A DNA stretch of 64,000 bases from Xylocopilactobacillus apicola (GCF_033095985.1 NZ_AP026802.1:62001-126000), one strand, 5' to 3'. Shown: positions 1 to 9,203, counted from the stretch's first letter. Numbers and translations: made by a program. The notes: generated by a model not told the origin, from the sequence alone.

Positions 1-32
1 GTAAAGAAATTAGTTCTGAGATAAGCTCTGAA

Positions 33-1487
33 ATGAATTCAGAATTTGTTTTAAATAGAGAAGAAGTGATAGGAAAGATTTGCGAAAGATCTCAGCAAGG
101 AATGTTGGGTTTATTTCTAGGATCAGGTTTTTCAAAAGCTGTTGTTGGTGATAGAGCCTTATCATGGGCTGAATTGCTGAAACAGTCTGTAGAACGTTTA
201 AATAGATCATGTGACAAACTGGATATTAAACTAGATCTTGAGGACGATTTGCTGAATTCCGGTTTAACTTATCCACTTGTTGCGAGCAGGATCAATAAAG
301 CTGCAAACAAAGCTCTTAATGAAGCAAATGAAATAATTCAGCAGAGTAACAAACAAAAGAATCAGCAAGATGAAGATTATGTGAGGGCTAGTGATTTTCA
401 ATTTAAAGAAATAATAGCTAACGTTGTTTCTGTATATCCCAAAAATAATGAAGAGAAGAAATGGAAAGACGTACTTATTAAGACGGATTGTTCATGGATA
501 CTTACTACTAACTATGATCATATTGCAGAATGTTTACTGAATGGTCGAGCATTGTCGATTTATCCGAATAATATTTTTTCACAACCGAAAGGACTTGTTC
601 CAGTTTTTCATTTACATGGTAGTATTTGGAATCCTGAAAGCATAGTTATTACTAACGAGGATTATGCTAAAATGTTACGCCCAGGAGACTATCGACAAAC
701 AAGGTTACCATTTTTATTAAAGGAATACACAATCCTCATGGTTGGTTACGACTTGGGAGACCTCAATGTTCTTTCTGCTGTTGACTGGAATCGCACTGTT
801 AAGGTTGATTCTTCTGTTGGTTATGAACAGGATGTTTACTTTATCCGTTATAAAGGTGAGGACGAAAAAGTAGTTGATAATCCTTATAAAGATCCTGAAA
901 CGGGAATAACCATAATTGAAACTAATGACGTACATTCTATTTTTTCAGAAATAGTTAATCAGAATCATCTTTTAAAGAAAAAGTATTCGAAAAGCGAATC
1001 AGACGTAAAGAAATTAACACAAAAATTTGTAGAGGCTGAAAACTCACCTGATAAAGAATATTCAGATTCATCTATAGAGGATGTAAAGGATGATGCAAAA
1101 AAAGTACTAGAATTAGCTCCATTATATCCGTATTTGCTTTCAAACTTTTTCATATATATAAAGGCAGTAATTGATAATATTTACAAGCAAGCACGTAAAC
1201 CCAATGCTTTTGATAAATACGACATTGAAATACAAATGATTTTAATGTTAATGAACGTGGTTGAAGAAATGCAGATGCCCGACACGTATGTATCTCTGCT
1301 TTGCACAGCTCTTAATAATGTGGCAGAATTTTTTGGAGATCATTCTGAATTGGGAAAGGCATGGAAAGCTACGGATACATGGAATAATGGAAAAAGAGGG
1401 ATCCCTGATAAGCTTAAAGAACGCATGAAGAAATATTGTGACAATAGTTCCAATAAGCTCCTTTATGCACGTAAAGTATTGGAATGA
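33..1487 (+). CDS. SIR2-family defence-type protein
   Basis: This is a 484-residue protein with an N-terminal SIR2-like (SIR2_2) domain. GSGFS at residues 30-34 is the nucleotide-binding glycine motif. TNYD near residue 158 and HLHGS near 193 supply the Asn and His positions conserved in NAD-cleaving SIR2 enzymes. The remaining ~280 residues are mostly helical and match no domain I recognise. In anti-phage systems such proteins deplete NAD+ on phage sensing; that role is inferred here. The frame is open to the left edge of the window, so an upstream start is possible. I keep ATG 33 because a GAGATAAG stretch lies 8 bases before it and the same leader precedes the gene at 7173. Confidence 0.75.
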   Translation: MNSEFVLNREEVIGKICERSQQGMLGLFLGSGFSKAVVGDRALSWAELLKQSVERLNRSCDKLDIKLDLEDDLLNSGLTYPLVASRINKAANKALNEANEIIQQSNKQKNQQDEDYVRASDFQFKEIIANVVSVYPKNNEEKKWKDVLIKTDCSWILTTNYDHIAECLLNGRALSIYPNNIFSQPKGLVPVFHLHGSIWNPESIVITNEDYAKMLRPGDYRQTRLPFLLKEYTILMVGYDLGDLNVLSAVDWNRTVKVDSSVGYEQDVYFIRYKGEDEKVVDNPYKDPETGITIIETNDVHSIFSEIVNQNHLLKKKYSKSESDVKKLTQKFVEAENSPDKEYSDSSIEDVKDDAKKVLELAPLYPYLLSNFFIYIKAVIDNIYKQARKPNAFDKYDIEIQMILMLMNVVEEMQMPDTYVSLLCTALNNVAEFFGDHSELGKAWKATDTWNNGKRGIPDKLKERMKKYCDNSSNKLLYARKVLE

Positions 1488-1613
1488 GATGATTATTTTA
1501 GTGGTATTACACTTGAAAATATTGGCGTTTTTTTCGTGGTTCCAATTTTATTCTTTATTGCGTATAACACTATCTGGAGATTTGGCCTTCGAAGATATGA
1601 CAGTTTCGGGTAG
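1488..1613 (+). pseudogene. ABC-2 permease C-terminal fragment
   Basis: Directly after the SIR2 stop, the same frame encodes about 41 residues: a hydrophobic segment (IGVFFVVPILFFIAY) followed by LRRYDSFG, then a stop. This resembles the last membrane helix and tail of ABC-2 type permeases, which often end in an RRY-S-G motif. No start codon or remaining gene body is present, so it is read as the leftover end of a deleted transporter gene. The identification rests on a short motif. Confidence 0.35.
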
Positions 1614-1630
1614 ACATTGAGAGCGCGTAG

Positions 1631-2182
1631 GTGCAAAAATTGAATTACATAATATTAATAGGAAGAAACACGTACAATATGCTTGACTATCTTCATGATA
1701 TATCAGCGGATTTTTCGTTATTTAGTGAAGGTATTAGCCTCGAAGGTCTTGATTTTACTCTAAAATATCAAGCCAAGAATAAATCTAGTTTTAAGAAAAT
1801 CAAGAAGTGCCACTTGTTATTCACTACTGGACCTGATTTGGTTAGTCGTGATCTTAGGGTAGTTCTTGAACAAACTGTACCAACCGAAGTTGAATTTTTT
1901 GATGCCGAAATTTGTTATGAAAATGAAATTCTAAGTGGTTTCAGTGTGATAAATCCGATCAAAAAGATAGATTGTTGCGATATGGATAAGAGCGAATAAG
2001 AGTTGACTAATTTTGATCCGCACAATCCAGTCTATATGTTCTTATATACAGTAATATTAGATAATATACCTGATGGTTTTAATATTGTTAGATGCAATGA
2101 ACAGTCAAATCTAATTGTGATCAGCGAAAAAATAAAATCGGCGATTTTGAATTCTCGCTTGAAGGGAATTGAATTCTGTTAG
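1631..2182 (+). pseudogene. Imm11/DUF1629-like immunity gene, in-frame stop
   Basis: The first part encodes 122 residues ending in a TAA at 1997-1999. The same frame then continues without interruption for 60 more residues to a TAG at 2180-2182. Together they give the usual layout of the Imm11/DUF1629 family: VEFFDAEI in the middle, then IKKIDCCDMDKSE, and LIVISEKIKSAI plus LKGIEF near the end. The family is found as immunity proteins next to polymorphic toxins. The start is a GTG with a weak ribosome site. One nonsense change appears to have broken the gene. Three relatives lie at 22548, 35743 and 38910. Confidence 0.6.
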
Positions 2183-2318
2183 GCGCTTGATCTGACATAT
2201 AAAGGTCGGACAGTTTGCGAATCAAGTTAAATGAGGTATTAAATGAATATCGACGCTAACAATACGCTGAAAAAATTTATTTCTGCGATTATGAAAATAA
2301 ATGGGTCAAAGATAATCT

Positions 2319-2765
2319 GTGAAAAAAGAATATAAACGTGAATTGCTTTATCGAAGAGGGCAAGTCAAGATTCATCAGGATCGCTATTTCAATAAAATTC
2401 AGACCTTTACAAATGAAGCTGTCAAGACTGATAGATTTCTTAGTTTAGAAGATACCGACTTGATCATCGAAAAGATTAAGCATAAGCCAATCTTGGCAAA
2501 TGTCGAAGAAAATACTTCTGATTACAAAGAAGTTGCGAATTTTATCCGAACAAAGGTAAATAGTCAGCCTTATTATTTGTTAATCGATGAAGAATGGAAG
2601 TTTTTTGGCGCTTATCGGGTCCTAAATGATCTTTCAGATAAATACAATTTTGATGAATTGGTTTCTGACGAAATTAGAATTATTCCCGATGATTTAACAT
2701 TTCACATTCAAATAGATTATGATTTTGACGAAATAACATATGAGTACAAGGAATGGAACAAATAG
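2319..2765 (+). CDS. Hypothetical protein, possibly YxiF-like immunity
   Basis: A 148-residue cytoplasmic protein with a basic N-terminus and an acidic, beta-rich C-terminal half (repeated D/E-Y-E patterns). The middle segment YYLLIDEEWKFFGAYRV recalls YxiF-type proteins from immunity clusters, but this is weak. It starts with GTG at 2319, and its end overlaps the next gene by 13 bases, so the two are probably translationally coupled. Placement in the immunity train is the main clue to function. Confidence 0.55.
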   Translation: MKKEYKRELLYRRGQVKIHQDRYFNKIQTFTNEAVKTDRFLSLEDTDLIIEKIKHKPILANVEENTSDYKEVANFIRTKVNSQPYYLLIDEEWKFFGAYRVLNDLSDKYNFDELVSDEIRIIPDDLTFHIQIDYDFDEITYEYKEWNK

Positions 2766-3184
2766 ACAAAAGAGAATTGGAAAATCAGCTGTATTCGTTT
2801 ATGCAAGACATGAATATCTGGGAAGTGGAAACTGAACAAAAGTATAATGAAGTTGGGATCGAAGATTATGGGGTCGAAGCTGGAAAAAAATTAAAAAGCA
2901 TTTACGACGCATATTTAACAGTCAAGGATCGACATCTTGGGCGGTTGCCAATCCCCAATGCTGGATTTCCGCCAGAATATGATCTGAACTGTGAGAAAAT
3001 TACAAATGTGACCGTCAACTCTCCTAAAAAAGTTGAGGTTGAGACGATTTGGACTCATCCAGTAGTTGAAGACAGCAAGATTAAATATCGATACATAATG
3101 ATTAATTCTAACGGTAAATGGTTGCTTGACTCTAAAAAAATGTATTCCAGTGTAAGTCAGAAATGGAAGGGAATCACTTTTTAG
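2753..3184 (+). CDS. NTF2-fold immunity protein (RhsIA-like)
   Basis: 143 residues. The C-terminal half has the pattern of NTF2-fold immunity proteins: paired beta strands with KYRYIMINSNGKWLLDSKK, following a helical N-terminus (LYSFMQDMNIWEVETEQK). Such proteins bind and block the toxic tail of Rhs/WapA-type toxins. The start codon lies inside the end of the preceding gene in another frame. The cognate toxin is not in the window. Confidence 0.6.
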   Translation: MEQIDKRELENQLYSFMQDMNIWEVETEQKYNEVGIEDYGVEAGKKLKSIYDAYLTVKDRHLGRLPIPNAGFPPEYDLNCEKITNVTVNSPKKVEVETIWTHPVVEDSKIKYRYIMINSNGKWLLDSKKMYSSVSQKWKGITF

Positions 3185-3213
3185 GATTAATCTAGATTGA
3201 GATGGAGCATAAA

Positions 3214-3693
3214 ATGAATCACCAAGATGTGAAACAAGTAGTATCTTCTGATTTGTACGACGAGATTTTAACGAAAATTAGAGAAATTGTACCAATAAAA
3301 ATGTGTGAAGATGATCAGGAGTATGAGTATCTCGACTTGAATTTTGCGCTAGAAAAAATAAATAAAGCTAATTTAACAATCCAAGAGATCGAAGATTTTA
3401 TGACGACGCAAAAGGAAAACCTTATTAGTTATTCTGTTAACAAAATGAATAATTATGTTGATCTGGGAGAAGAATACCCAGAAGGCGAGGAGCCAGATCC
3501 GGATGATGATTATGAAGATGAAGAGATAAATCTAGGATATTCGAAATTTTTTGTGTTAACAGATGCACTCGAATATATCATGGCTCAAAAAGGTAAAACC
3601 GAACTCGTAAAATATCTGAAAAGGGTAGGAATATCGCATGCAGCAAAGTATGCCAAACAGATAATTACCGATTTTGTACCGGATTCTGATTAA
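3214..3693 (+). CDS. Helical immunity-train protein, family A copy 1
   Basis: About 159 residues, acidic, with a stretch of D/E around residues 88-104. The C-terminal ~55 residues (FFVLTDALEYI, K-ELVKYLKRVGI, AAKYAKQI) are shared with the genes at 11627 and 23233, so this is one of three diverged paralogs in the window. I know no name for the family. ATG 3214 is preferred over ATG 3202 because GGAG lies 6 bases before it. The role is inferred from the neighbourhood only. Confidence 0.6.
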   Translation: MNHQDVKQVVSSDLYDEILTKIREIVPIKMCEDDQEYEYLDLNFALEKINKANLTIQEIEDFMTTQKENLISYSVNKMNNYVDLGEEYPEGEEPDPDDDYEDEEINLGYSKFFVLTDALEYIMAQKGKTELVKYLKRVGISHAAKYAKQIITDFVPDSD

Positions 3694-3709
3694 AAATATC
3701 GAGGTAAAA

Positions 3710-4273
3710 ATGTTAGAAATTCAAGCGTTTGAAAAGTTATTAGAAGTGGTAAAACAACATAAAGATTTCCAGTTTTTGACAAACGACGAAAAACATGTGG
3801 ATGAATCATATTTACATAATAATGATGGTCTAATTCAGTTTTATCGAAAGTTTGACTTACAACAAGTCACGATAGAAACAGGAGTTTCTCTAATATCGTT
3901 TATCGATTATTCAAATTTAAAAGAACGAAACGCAGAGTATCATTTTTCAAACTTAAATGAAAATGAATGTATCGTTTTCTTGGAACAGTCGGGCGGCGGA
4001 GAACCAATTTTGTTCAATTTTGCTGATAATACTGCTATTTATGCAGCATATGATGTGTTAGATCCGTTTAAAATCGCAGATAATTTCATTCAGTTTATCG
4101 AAGCCCTAACTGCGCTTGCAGATATTGTGTACAACGAATATAACATTTACGAAGTATATACAAATGATGATTGTGATGAAATAAAACCAGAATTTCTACC
4201 CAAAATGAATAGTAAACTTGCTCCGATCTTAGGGGATAATACCGCTAATTTTATGAACTATTTTTATGGTTAG
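3710..4273 (+). CDS. SUKH-superfamily immunity protein
   Basis: 187 residues from ATG 3710, which has GAGGT 6 bases upstream; a longer in-frame ORF reaching back to 3674 overlaps the previous gene and lacks a ribosome site. The segment GGGEPILFNFADNTAIYAAYDVLDP followed by a long helix (FIQFIEALTAL) fits the SUKH (SMI1/KNR4) fold, whose members neutralise many unrelated nuclease and deaminase toxins. The start of the next gene lies inside its last codons. Confidence 0.55.
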   Translation: MLEIQAFEKLLEVVKQHKDFQFLTNDEKHVDESYLHNNDGLIQFYRKFDLQQVTIETGVSLISFIDYSNLKERNAEYHFSNLNENECIVFLEQSGGGEPILFNFADNTAIYAAYDVLDPFKIADNFIQFIEALTALADIVYNEYNIYEVYTNDDCDEIKPEFLPKMNSKLAPILGDNTANFMNYFYG

Positions 4274-5009
4274 CATGAGTGTTGATGAAAAGAAAACATA
4301 TTATTTAGGTAAATTTGATACTGGTGAAATCTACACCGAATTTTTAGATGAAATTGCAATAAGACAAATTAATGTCATAAATGGCAAATATTTTTTATCA
4401 TCATCTTTAGAAGATTGGAATGAAGAATTTGGTTATCTACTTTATGACGGTAAAGAAAGCGATTTAGATTTATCTGAATCCGTAAGTATTAATGAGGGAA
4501 ACTTTGAAAATATTTGGTTCAAACACACTTCAAATGTTGATGTTGAGTCATTTATAAAATATGAAATAGGAGATGCTTCTTCTCCTAAACACAGTTCTTC
4601 ATTGATTATTCATATTGTAAACAATCGTGGGAAATGGGGTAAGGGTTTTGTTTTAGCGCTTTCAGGAAGATTTCCTGATGTTAAAAAACAATATATAAAA
4701 TGGAGTTCTCAAAAAGACTTTAACTTAGGGGAAGTTCAGTTCATTAACGCTGATAAAAATAATAGAATATATGTTGCCAATATGCTCGCCCAAGATGGAA
4801 TAAGAAAAGATTACAATGATAAAGCTATATATGTTTCATACGAGAAATTAGATCAGTGTTTAATAAAAGTGGCGGATTTTGCTTTAAAAAATAGATTAAC
4901 TATTCAAATGCCTAAAATTGGACAAGGCTTAGGCGGGGGAGATTGGAGTGTAATACTTCAAATAATAAAAAACGCTTGGCTTATAAAAGAATTCATTGCA
5001 AAATTTTGA
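4266..5009 (+). CDS. DUF6881-like domain fused to macro domain
   Basis: 247 residues in two parts. Residues ~8-85 resemble the small DUF6881 domain (GEIYTEFLDEIAIRQINV, later FENIWF). Residues ~112-247 form a macro domain: HIVNNRGKWGKGFVLAL is the ADP-ribose loop, RIYVANMLAQ-G follows, and MPKIGQGLGGGDW is the second binding loop. Macro domains bind or hydrolyse ADP-ribose, so this fusion could reverse an ADP-ribosylating toxin; that is inference. Two starts are possible (ATG 4266 or 4275), and the first overlaps the previous stop. Confidence 0.7.
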   Translation: MVSMSVDEKKTYYLGKFDTGEIYTEFLDEIAIRQINVINGKYFLSSSLEDWNEEFGYLLYDGKESDLDLSESVSINEGNFENIWFKHTSNVDVESFIKYEIGDASSPKHSSSLIIHIVNNRGKWGKGFVLALSGRFPDVKKQYIKWSSQKDFNLGEVQFINADKNNRIYVANMLAQDGIRKDYNDKAIYVSYEKLDQCLIKVADFALKNRLTIQMPKIGQGLGGGDWSVILQIIKNAWLIKEFIAKF

Positions 5010-5031
5010 CGATTAACTAGAAAGGAATGAT

Positions 5032-5532
5032 ATGGTGAGGCAATTTAAGTTTAGAGATTGGAGAAAAAAACCTCGAACAATGCTTCGATTTATTAAACCT
5101 GGCGATATTTTCAGCTTTCAGATTGAAGATAACTTATTTGGGTTCGGTCAGATAATTGCCGATTCAATGATGGGTCACAGTGCTGAAATATTCAATTATT
5201 TTAATTCTTCACCTGAGATCTCAAAAGACAATATTATTGGTGCCAAAAGATTAATCTCGCCGATAATTTTGGATTCTTACACTTTGTTTGATAAGAAATT
5301 AGAAGGTGATTGGCGGATTATCGGTCACGAGGAAAATTATAATCCTAAAGATATTGATGGATTTTTCTTTAAATATGGAGATCCGATATTGAAAAAAGTC
5401 GATCTTTTGGGAAGTGTTACTTCTACTAATGCTAAAGAAGCAGAGAAGTATCCCTACTACACATCGCAATCCGACTATGATATCAAAAATTTGATTCAGT
5501 TACAGAGTTTAGAAAATGGAACAAACGATTAA
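5032..5532 (+). CDS. Imm26-family immunity protein
   Basis: 166 residues. KPGDIFSFQIEDNLFGFGQII at residues ~23-43 is the Imm26 signature, with GDWRIIGHEENY near residue 105. A close relative lies at 12181 (shared KKPRTMLRF, PIILD-Y-LFDKKLE, DWRIIGH) and a distant one at 10178. AAAGGAATG precedes the ATG. The last 17 bases overlap the following gene. Imm26 proteins are immunity factors for polymorphic toxins. Confidence 0.75.
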   Translation: MVRQFKFRDWRKKPRTMLRFIKPGDIFSFQIEDNLFGFGQIIADSMMGHSAEIFNYFNSSPEISKDNIIGAKRLISPIILDSYTLFDKKLEGDWRIIGHEENYNPKDIDGFFFKYGDPILKKVDLLGSVTSTNAKEAEKYPYYTSQSDYDIKNLIQLQSLENGTND

Positions 5533-5970
5533 ATTGGATGGCAAAAAACTAAAACAAGATGTTAATTTTATTGTTAAATCATCTGGCTTCAAAAAGAAGG
5601 GAACATCATGGAGCAAAACTTGTAAGGATATTACAATAATTATTGCGTTACAAAAACAATTCTTTACTTTTGAAATTGAAATATGTGTTGATAAGCATTT
5701 AGAAATTGATGATTTAAAATATTTAGGTTAAATGAATTGCCTGACCTCTCTGAGGAGCAACTGATGAATATAAATAAGACACTTAATTTAGAGGAGTATG
5801 ACGAGAGAATATATTCAATGTTCATTACCCTTCTAAATGAAAAATATATTAAACAAATAGATAAATTTTTCGACATATCTTATTTAAGACATTTGTATAA
5901 CGATGGTTTTTTTAAAGATAAAATGATAAACAATGACTCTTTAAAAGTGCTATCGAATCCAAATAAATAA
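5516..5970 (+). pseudogene. DUF4304-like gene, frameshifted
   Basis: The first 71 residues (VKSSGFKKKGTSWSK, then IIALQKQFFTFEIEI) match the start of DUF4304-family proteins. The frame ends at 5731, but the -1 frame continues from the same place (RLNELPDLSEEQL onward) for about 80 residues to 5970. The two parts together have a normal family length, so a one-base loss near 5720-5735 is the simplest explanation. A two-gene reading would need a TTG start with no ribosome site. Confidence 0.55.
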
Positions 5971-5984
5971 TTAAGTAGTCAAAT

Positions 5985-6236
5985 ATGAGAGAAATCCCTA
6001 GAAAAAGTGACTTAATTAAAAAGATACAAAATTTAATATCGGGACATGAAAGCAGGAAAACTGTTTCTGAGTGGGCGTTTGATATTTATAATGATGATTC
6101 TTTAAGAATTTCAGACCCAATGATATCTAATTACTTGGAAATGTTAGGCGCGGTAGATTTACCATCCTCAGATAGAAACTACTTATATACTGAATCGGAT
6201 TTTAGAGAATGGATAAGTGAATTAAATTGTTCTTGA
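5985..6236 (+). CDS. Small hypothetical immunity-train protein
   Basis: 83 residues. The pattern SGHESRKTVSEWAFDIYNDD, then DPMISNYLEMLGAVDLP and YLYTESDFREWISEL is one I associate with a small uncharacterised family common in immunity clusters, but I cannot name it. It is probably all helical and cytoplasmic. No strong ribosome site precedes the ATG. Confidence 0.55.
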   Translation: MREIPRKSDLIKKIQNLISGHESRKTVSEWAFDIYNDDSLRISDPMISNYLEMLGAVDLPSSDRNYLYTESDFREWISELNCS

Positions 6237-6290
6237 TTGCGTTAAACTGTAATTGATTTTCGTAAAAATCTATCATGAGGTGATAGCAAA

Positions 6291-6812
6291 ATGTCCGTAA
6301 AAGAATCTCTCGATAATTACAAAAATAGCTTTGATAGGCGATCTAAAGCCTTTATTGAAGAATGTATTTCGTATGGTATGACAGAGAAAGAAGCCAAGAT
6401 TTACGCAAAACAAAAAATACTTTCCGGTTCGGTAATAGATAAAATACCGACACTAGATATAGCTGTATATCAAAAAGTCTCCCCACAGTTGAACGAGAGG
6501 TTTTTGTATGCCGATTCGTGGGAAGATATCGGAGAAACATTTTTGAACGTTGAGGAGATGATCGAATTAGTCGGTAAACCGCACTTTAAAAGTTGGGTTA
6601 CGTCTATGAGAGATAATTGGGAAGACTCTGCGCCAGCAATTTATCCTGACGAACAGTTATCAGTAATTTCTGTAATGAGTGAAGATGAGGGAGATTACAC
6701 GCTTGCTGTGTGGGACAAGCCTTTAGAACCTGAGATCTGGAGATATTCAGGTCAAAGTGAGCAAAAGTTTAAAGATTTATTAGCTTGGCTAGACTGGTTA
6801 AATGGGGATTAA
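6291..6812 (+). CDS. Hypothetical protein, possible SUKH-like end
   Basis: 173 residues with a good ribosome site (GAGGTGATAG before the ATG). The N-terminal ~60 residues are charged and helical. The C-terminal part (DYTLAVWDKPLEPEIWRYSGQSEQKFKDLLAWLDWL) resembles the closing strand and helix of SUKH/SMI1 proteins, where W/Y-rich strands lead into an F-x-x-L helix. I am not certain of the family. Confidence 0.6.
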   Translation: MSVKESLDNYKNSFDRRSKAFIEECISYGMTEKEAKIYAKQKILSGSVIDKIPTLDIAVYQKVSPQLNERFLYADSWEDIGETFLNVEEMIELVGKPHFKSWVTSMRDNWEDSAPAIYPDEQLSVISVMSEDEGDYTLAVWDKPLEPEIWRYSGQSEQKFKDLLAWLDWLNGD

Positions 6813-6903
6813 CTAAGTTGTTCTAATAAAAAGATTGTAGGGAAAGCAAATGACTAATTCGAGATAGATAAAGTAATAAAAATTGATAATTTTAGAGTTA
6901 TAA

Positions 6904-7050
6904 ACACACGTCATTCTTATTAATGAGGTCAATAATTCAGGCTATTATTATGATGCTTATTCAAACAAAGTAGAAATGTCGCCAATCAGTCTCGATAACA
7001 TTCATGATGATAGTATTCTTATCTGCCCTCAAAAAAGGATAGCATCATGA
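6904..7050 (+). pseudogene. Decayed immunity-type fragment in a 360-base gap
   Basis: The stretch 6813-7172 has no intact gene. Within it, one frame encodes 48 residues (INEVNNSGYYYDAYSNKVEM, then DDSILICPQK) without a start codon and bounded by stops on both sides. Codon use resembles the neighbouring genes. I read it as the remains of a further small gene; the family is unknown. Confidence 0.3.
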
Positions 7051-7172
7051 CGGTTGGATATGGTTTTGTAAAATAAAAAAAGCAAATACTAGATAGATAA
7101 ACAAACCTAAGGAAGAACAAAAGAAAAAGGTATTAAAATTTTTTGTTTTAAATAAAAATTCAGAGATAAGCT

Positions 7173-7505
7173 ATGAAATATGTATATAGTGATGATAGAA
7201 GAAAAGATCAGTATTGGAAAGAATGCGAAAAAGAACATTCTCCTTTTATCGAATTAAGAAGGACTAGTAGTGAATATATCAATGTATTTTACGATGTAAC
7301 TAATTATCAGATTGATCTTGATGAAATATCTAATAATATTAAAAGGTTTTATACAGCATATGTTGAATTTTTTATGATCGATCCTTCCGTGTACAAGGAA
7401 TTGTATGATCAATATTATTTCTTTAATTTAGTGGTGAAAATTGAACATTCTGAATTTCTTGCGGAAAAATTATATGACTATCTTTTTTCACAATTAAATA
7501 AATGA
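7173..7505 (+). CDS. Hypothetical small protein
   Basis: 110 residues, very rich in tyrosine and phenylalanine (YTAYVEFFMIDPSVYKELYDQYYFF). No domain is recognised. The start context GAGATAAGCTATGAAAT is nearly identical to that of the SIR2 gene at the left edge, which supports ATG 7173. Its position among immunity genes suggests a similar role, but nothing in the sequence proves it. Confidence 0.5.
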   Translation: MKYVYSDDRRKDQYWKECEKEHSPFIELRRTSSEYINVFYDVTNYQIDLDEISNNIKRFYTAYVEFFMIDPSVYKELYDQYYFFNLVVKIEHSEFLAEKLYDYLFSQLNK

Positions 7506-7594
7506 CAGCATTTGATGCGTAATGTAGAAAGCTTTTGTGATGACACCTACTCAAAAGAACCTGTCAGCCAAACCAAAAAGAGGAGGAAGTGTTA

Positions 7595-7861
7595 ATGCAA
7601 CAAAATAATATTATTTCAGACGAAGAATTGAATTTAATAAAAAAGCGTTGTGAAAAAACGACAAATGGACCATGGGTTTCCTACATTGAAGGAAGAGATC
7701 ATACTTGTGGTTCCAATTTCATTATGACTGGAGGTGAAGATATTGAACTTCTCGGGGCAACAGTAGAAGATCAGGAATTTATAGCTCATGCAAAGCAAGA
7801 TATACCTAAATTAATTAATGAAATAAAACGATTAAAAAGGCTAATCGAAAATACTCAATAA
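7595..7861 (+). CDS. Small GPW/FIA-motif protein
   Basis: 88 residues from ATG 7595, with AGGAGG eight bases upstream; the in-frame GTG at 7589 is too close to that site. The layout LNLIKKRCEKTTNGPWVSY, then EDQEFIAHAKQDIPKLINEI and a final coiled helix is a recurring pattern in phage-related and actinobacterial small proteins whose function is unknown to me. The Shine-Dalgarno sequence is among the strongest in this part of the window. Confidence 0.6.
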   Translation: MQQNNIISDEELNLIKKRCEKTTNGPWVSYIEGRDHTCGSNFIMTGGEDIELLGATVEDQEFIAHAKQDIPKLINEIKRLKRLIENTQ

Positions 7862-7908
7862 AATTGGAAAAATTCCTTTTAATCTTTAAATAAGTATAGG
7901 TAATTTAT

Positions 7909-8640
7909 ATGTCCCACATTAGATTTTTTTACTCAAATAAAGGATTATTAAACTCGTTAAAGAAAGAGTTTAATAACGAATCCAATAAAGATTTGAATGC
8001 AAAAAAGAATATTTTACAATTAGACTTTTGTTTAGATTATCCATTAGAATCATTGAAAGAAGAGTCTTTGGACTATTTTATTCAATCGTGCAATAAGTGT
8101 GAAAATGCCAAAGAGTTTTCGTCTTTAGAGTACTTTGATTTATTGGATTCTATATTTTTCCTGGTGGCTTCTAATTTTAATTTTGAAACTGAAAGCACGA
8201 TGCTGTTTGATTCTTTAAATGCATTACGTAATACGATTAAAATAAATGATGATGACGAATTAAAAAATTATTCAAAGATATACCTACTTATATTAGTAGA
8301 TTATTTGTTAAATAAAAATTTCGATAAAAATATAATATTGGATAATAAAAACGTCTTAGAGAACCTTTTCGATCAATTTAAAGGGCTAATAGATGCCGAT
8401 TGTAAAAAGTTATATGATGTTGTTGCTGTGGATTTAACCAATATCAATAGAATGAAATCATTATATTTGGATGATGATAAAAGCTCTAAAACAAATGGCT
8501 ATCAAGATTTTAGCAATATGTATGCAACTATAGGAAAAATCACATTTTGGAAAATGTTGGGGTTAGGTATAGATGATGAAATTATTAATGAAAAATTCAT
8601 GGACGAATTTAACAAGAGCTTTAGCTTTTTTAATTTTTAA
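7909..8640 (+). CDS. Helical hypothetical protein
   Basis: 243 residues, predicted mostly helical, rich in Asn, Asp, Lys and Phe with no membrane segment or known motif. The stretch FLVASNFNFETE and the repeated L-D-S-L/I-F patterns do not point to a family. It lies in the immunity train with AT-rich codon use like its neighbours and ends 50 bases before the next gene. Confidence 0.55.
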   Translation: MSHIRFFYSNKGLLNSLKKEFNNESNKDLNAKKNILQLDFCLDYPLESLKEESLDYFIQSCNKCENAKEFSSLEYFDLLDSIFFLVASNFNFETESTMLFDSLNALRNTIKINDDDELKNYSKIYLLILVDYLLNKNFDKNIILDNKNVLENLFDQFKGLIDADCKKLYDVVAVDLTNINRMKSLYLDDDKSSKTNGYQDFSNMYATIGKITFWKMLGLGIDDEIINEKFMDEFNKSFSFFNF

Positions 8641-8690
8641 ATACCAATCTTGAGAATATCCTCAAGCAACAAAATTTTAAGGAATATACG

Positions 8691-9203
8691 ATGTTAATTA
8701 ATTCAAAAATCGTAGTAGTAAGAAATAACCCGGATTTAGATACCGATTTTTTTCTATCATTTATTTGGGGCGGTAATTCATCGATAGTAAAATTATCTAA
8801 CTCCCAAAAAATAAATATCAGTTCAGAGCCTTGGATTAGCGATAATTCTGATATTTTTGGATTTGATATTAATAACTATTTATGCAATTTAGAGTTATAT
8901 GTTCCCACATCGAACAAAAAAATATTTCTAAATGAAAGAAAAAAGTGCATTGGCACACTAGCTGTTAAAGAAAATACAGATGCAGGTTTGATCTTACCTC
9001 CCAATAAATTGCGTTATTTTGATCCAATTTCAAGATCGCTAGTTTGTACAAAATATGGTTTATCTCAAGAGATGGCTATCGATCTTGTTGAAATCAAGAG
9101 TGATTTTTTCCTGCTATTTAATGAAGATTCTTATTCAGGCTTTATGCTAAAAAATCCGTTGAGTTATTTAACTAGTCATGAAAATGGAAAAACCAGATTA
9201 TAA
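8691..9203 (+). CDS. Hypothetical protein
   Basis: 170 residues with alternating beta-type segments (IVVVRNNPD, FFLSFIWGG, NLELYVPTS, FLLFNEDSYSGFML) and no recognised motif. AAGGAATATACG precedes the ATG. The 3' end overlaps the next gene by 26 bases, so the pair is probably co-translated. Function unknown; an immunity role is suggested only by context. Confidence 0.55.
   Translation: MLINSKIVVVRNNPDLDTDFFLSFIWGGNSSIVKLSNSQKINISSEPWISDNSDIFGFDINNYLCNLELYVPTSNKKIFLNERKKCIGTLAVKENTDAGLILPPNKLRYFDPISRSLVCTKYGLSQEMAIDLVEIKSDFFLLFNEDSYSGFMLKNPLSYLTSHENGKTRL

Noticed and set aside
1438-1620. 60-codon ORF on the + strand after the SIR2 gene
   Set aside because: It starts inside the SIR2 gene in another frame; the SIR2 frame itself carries a better explanation (permease tail fragment).
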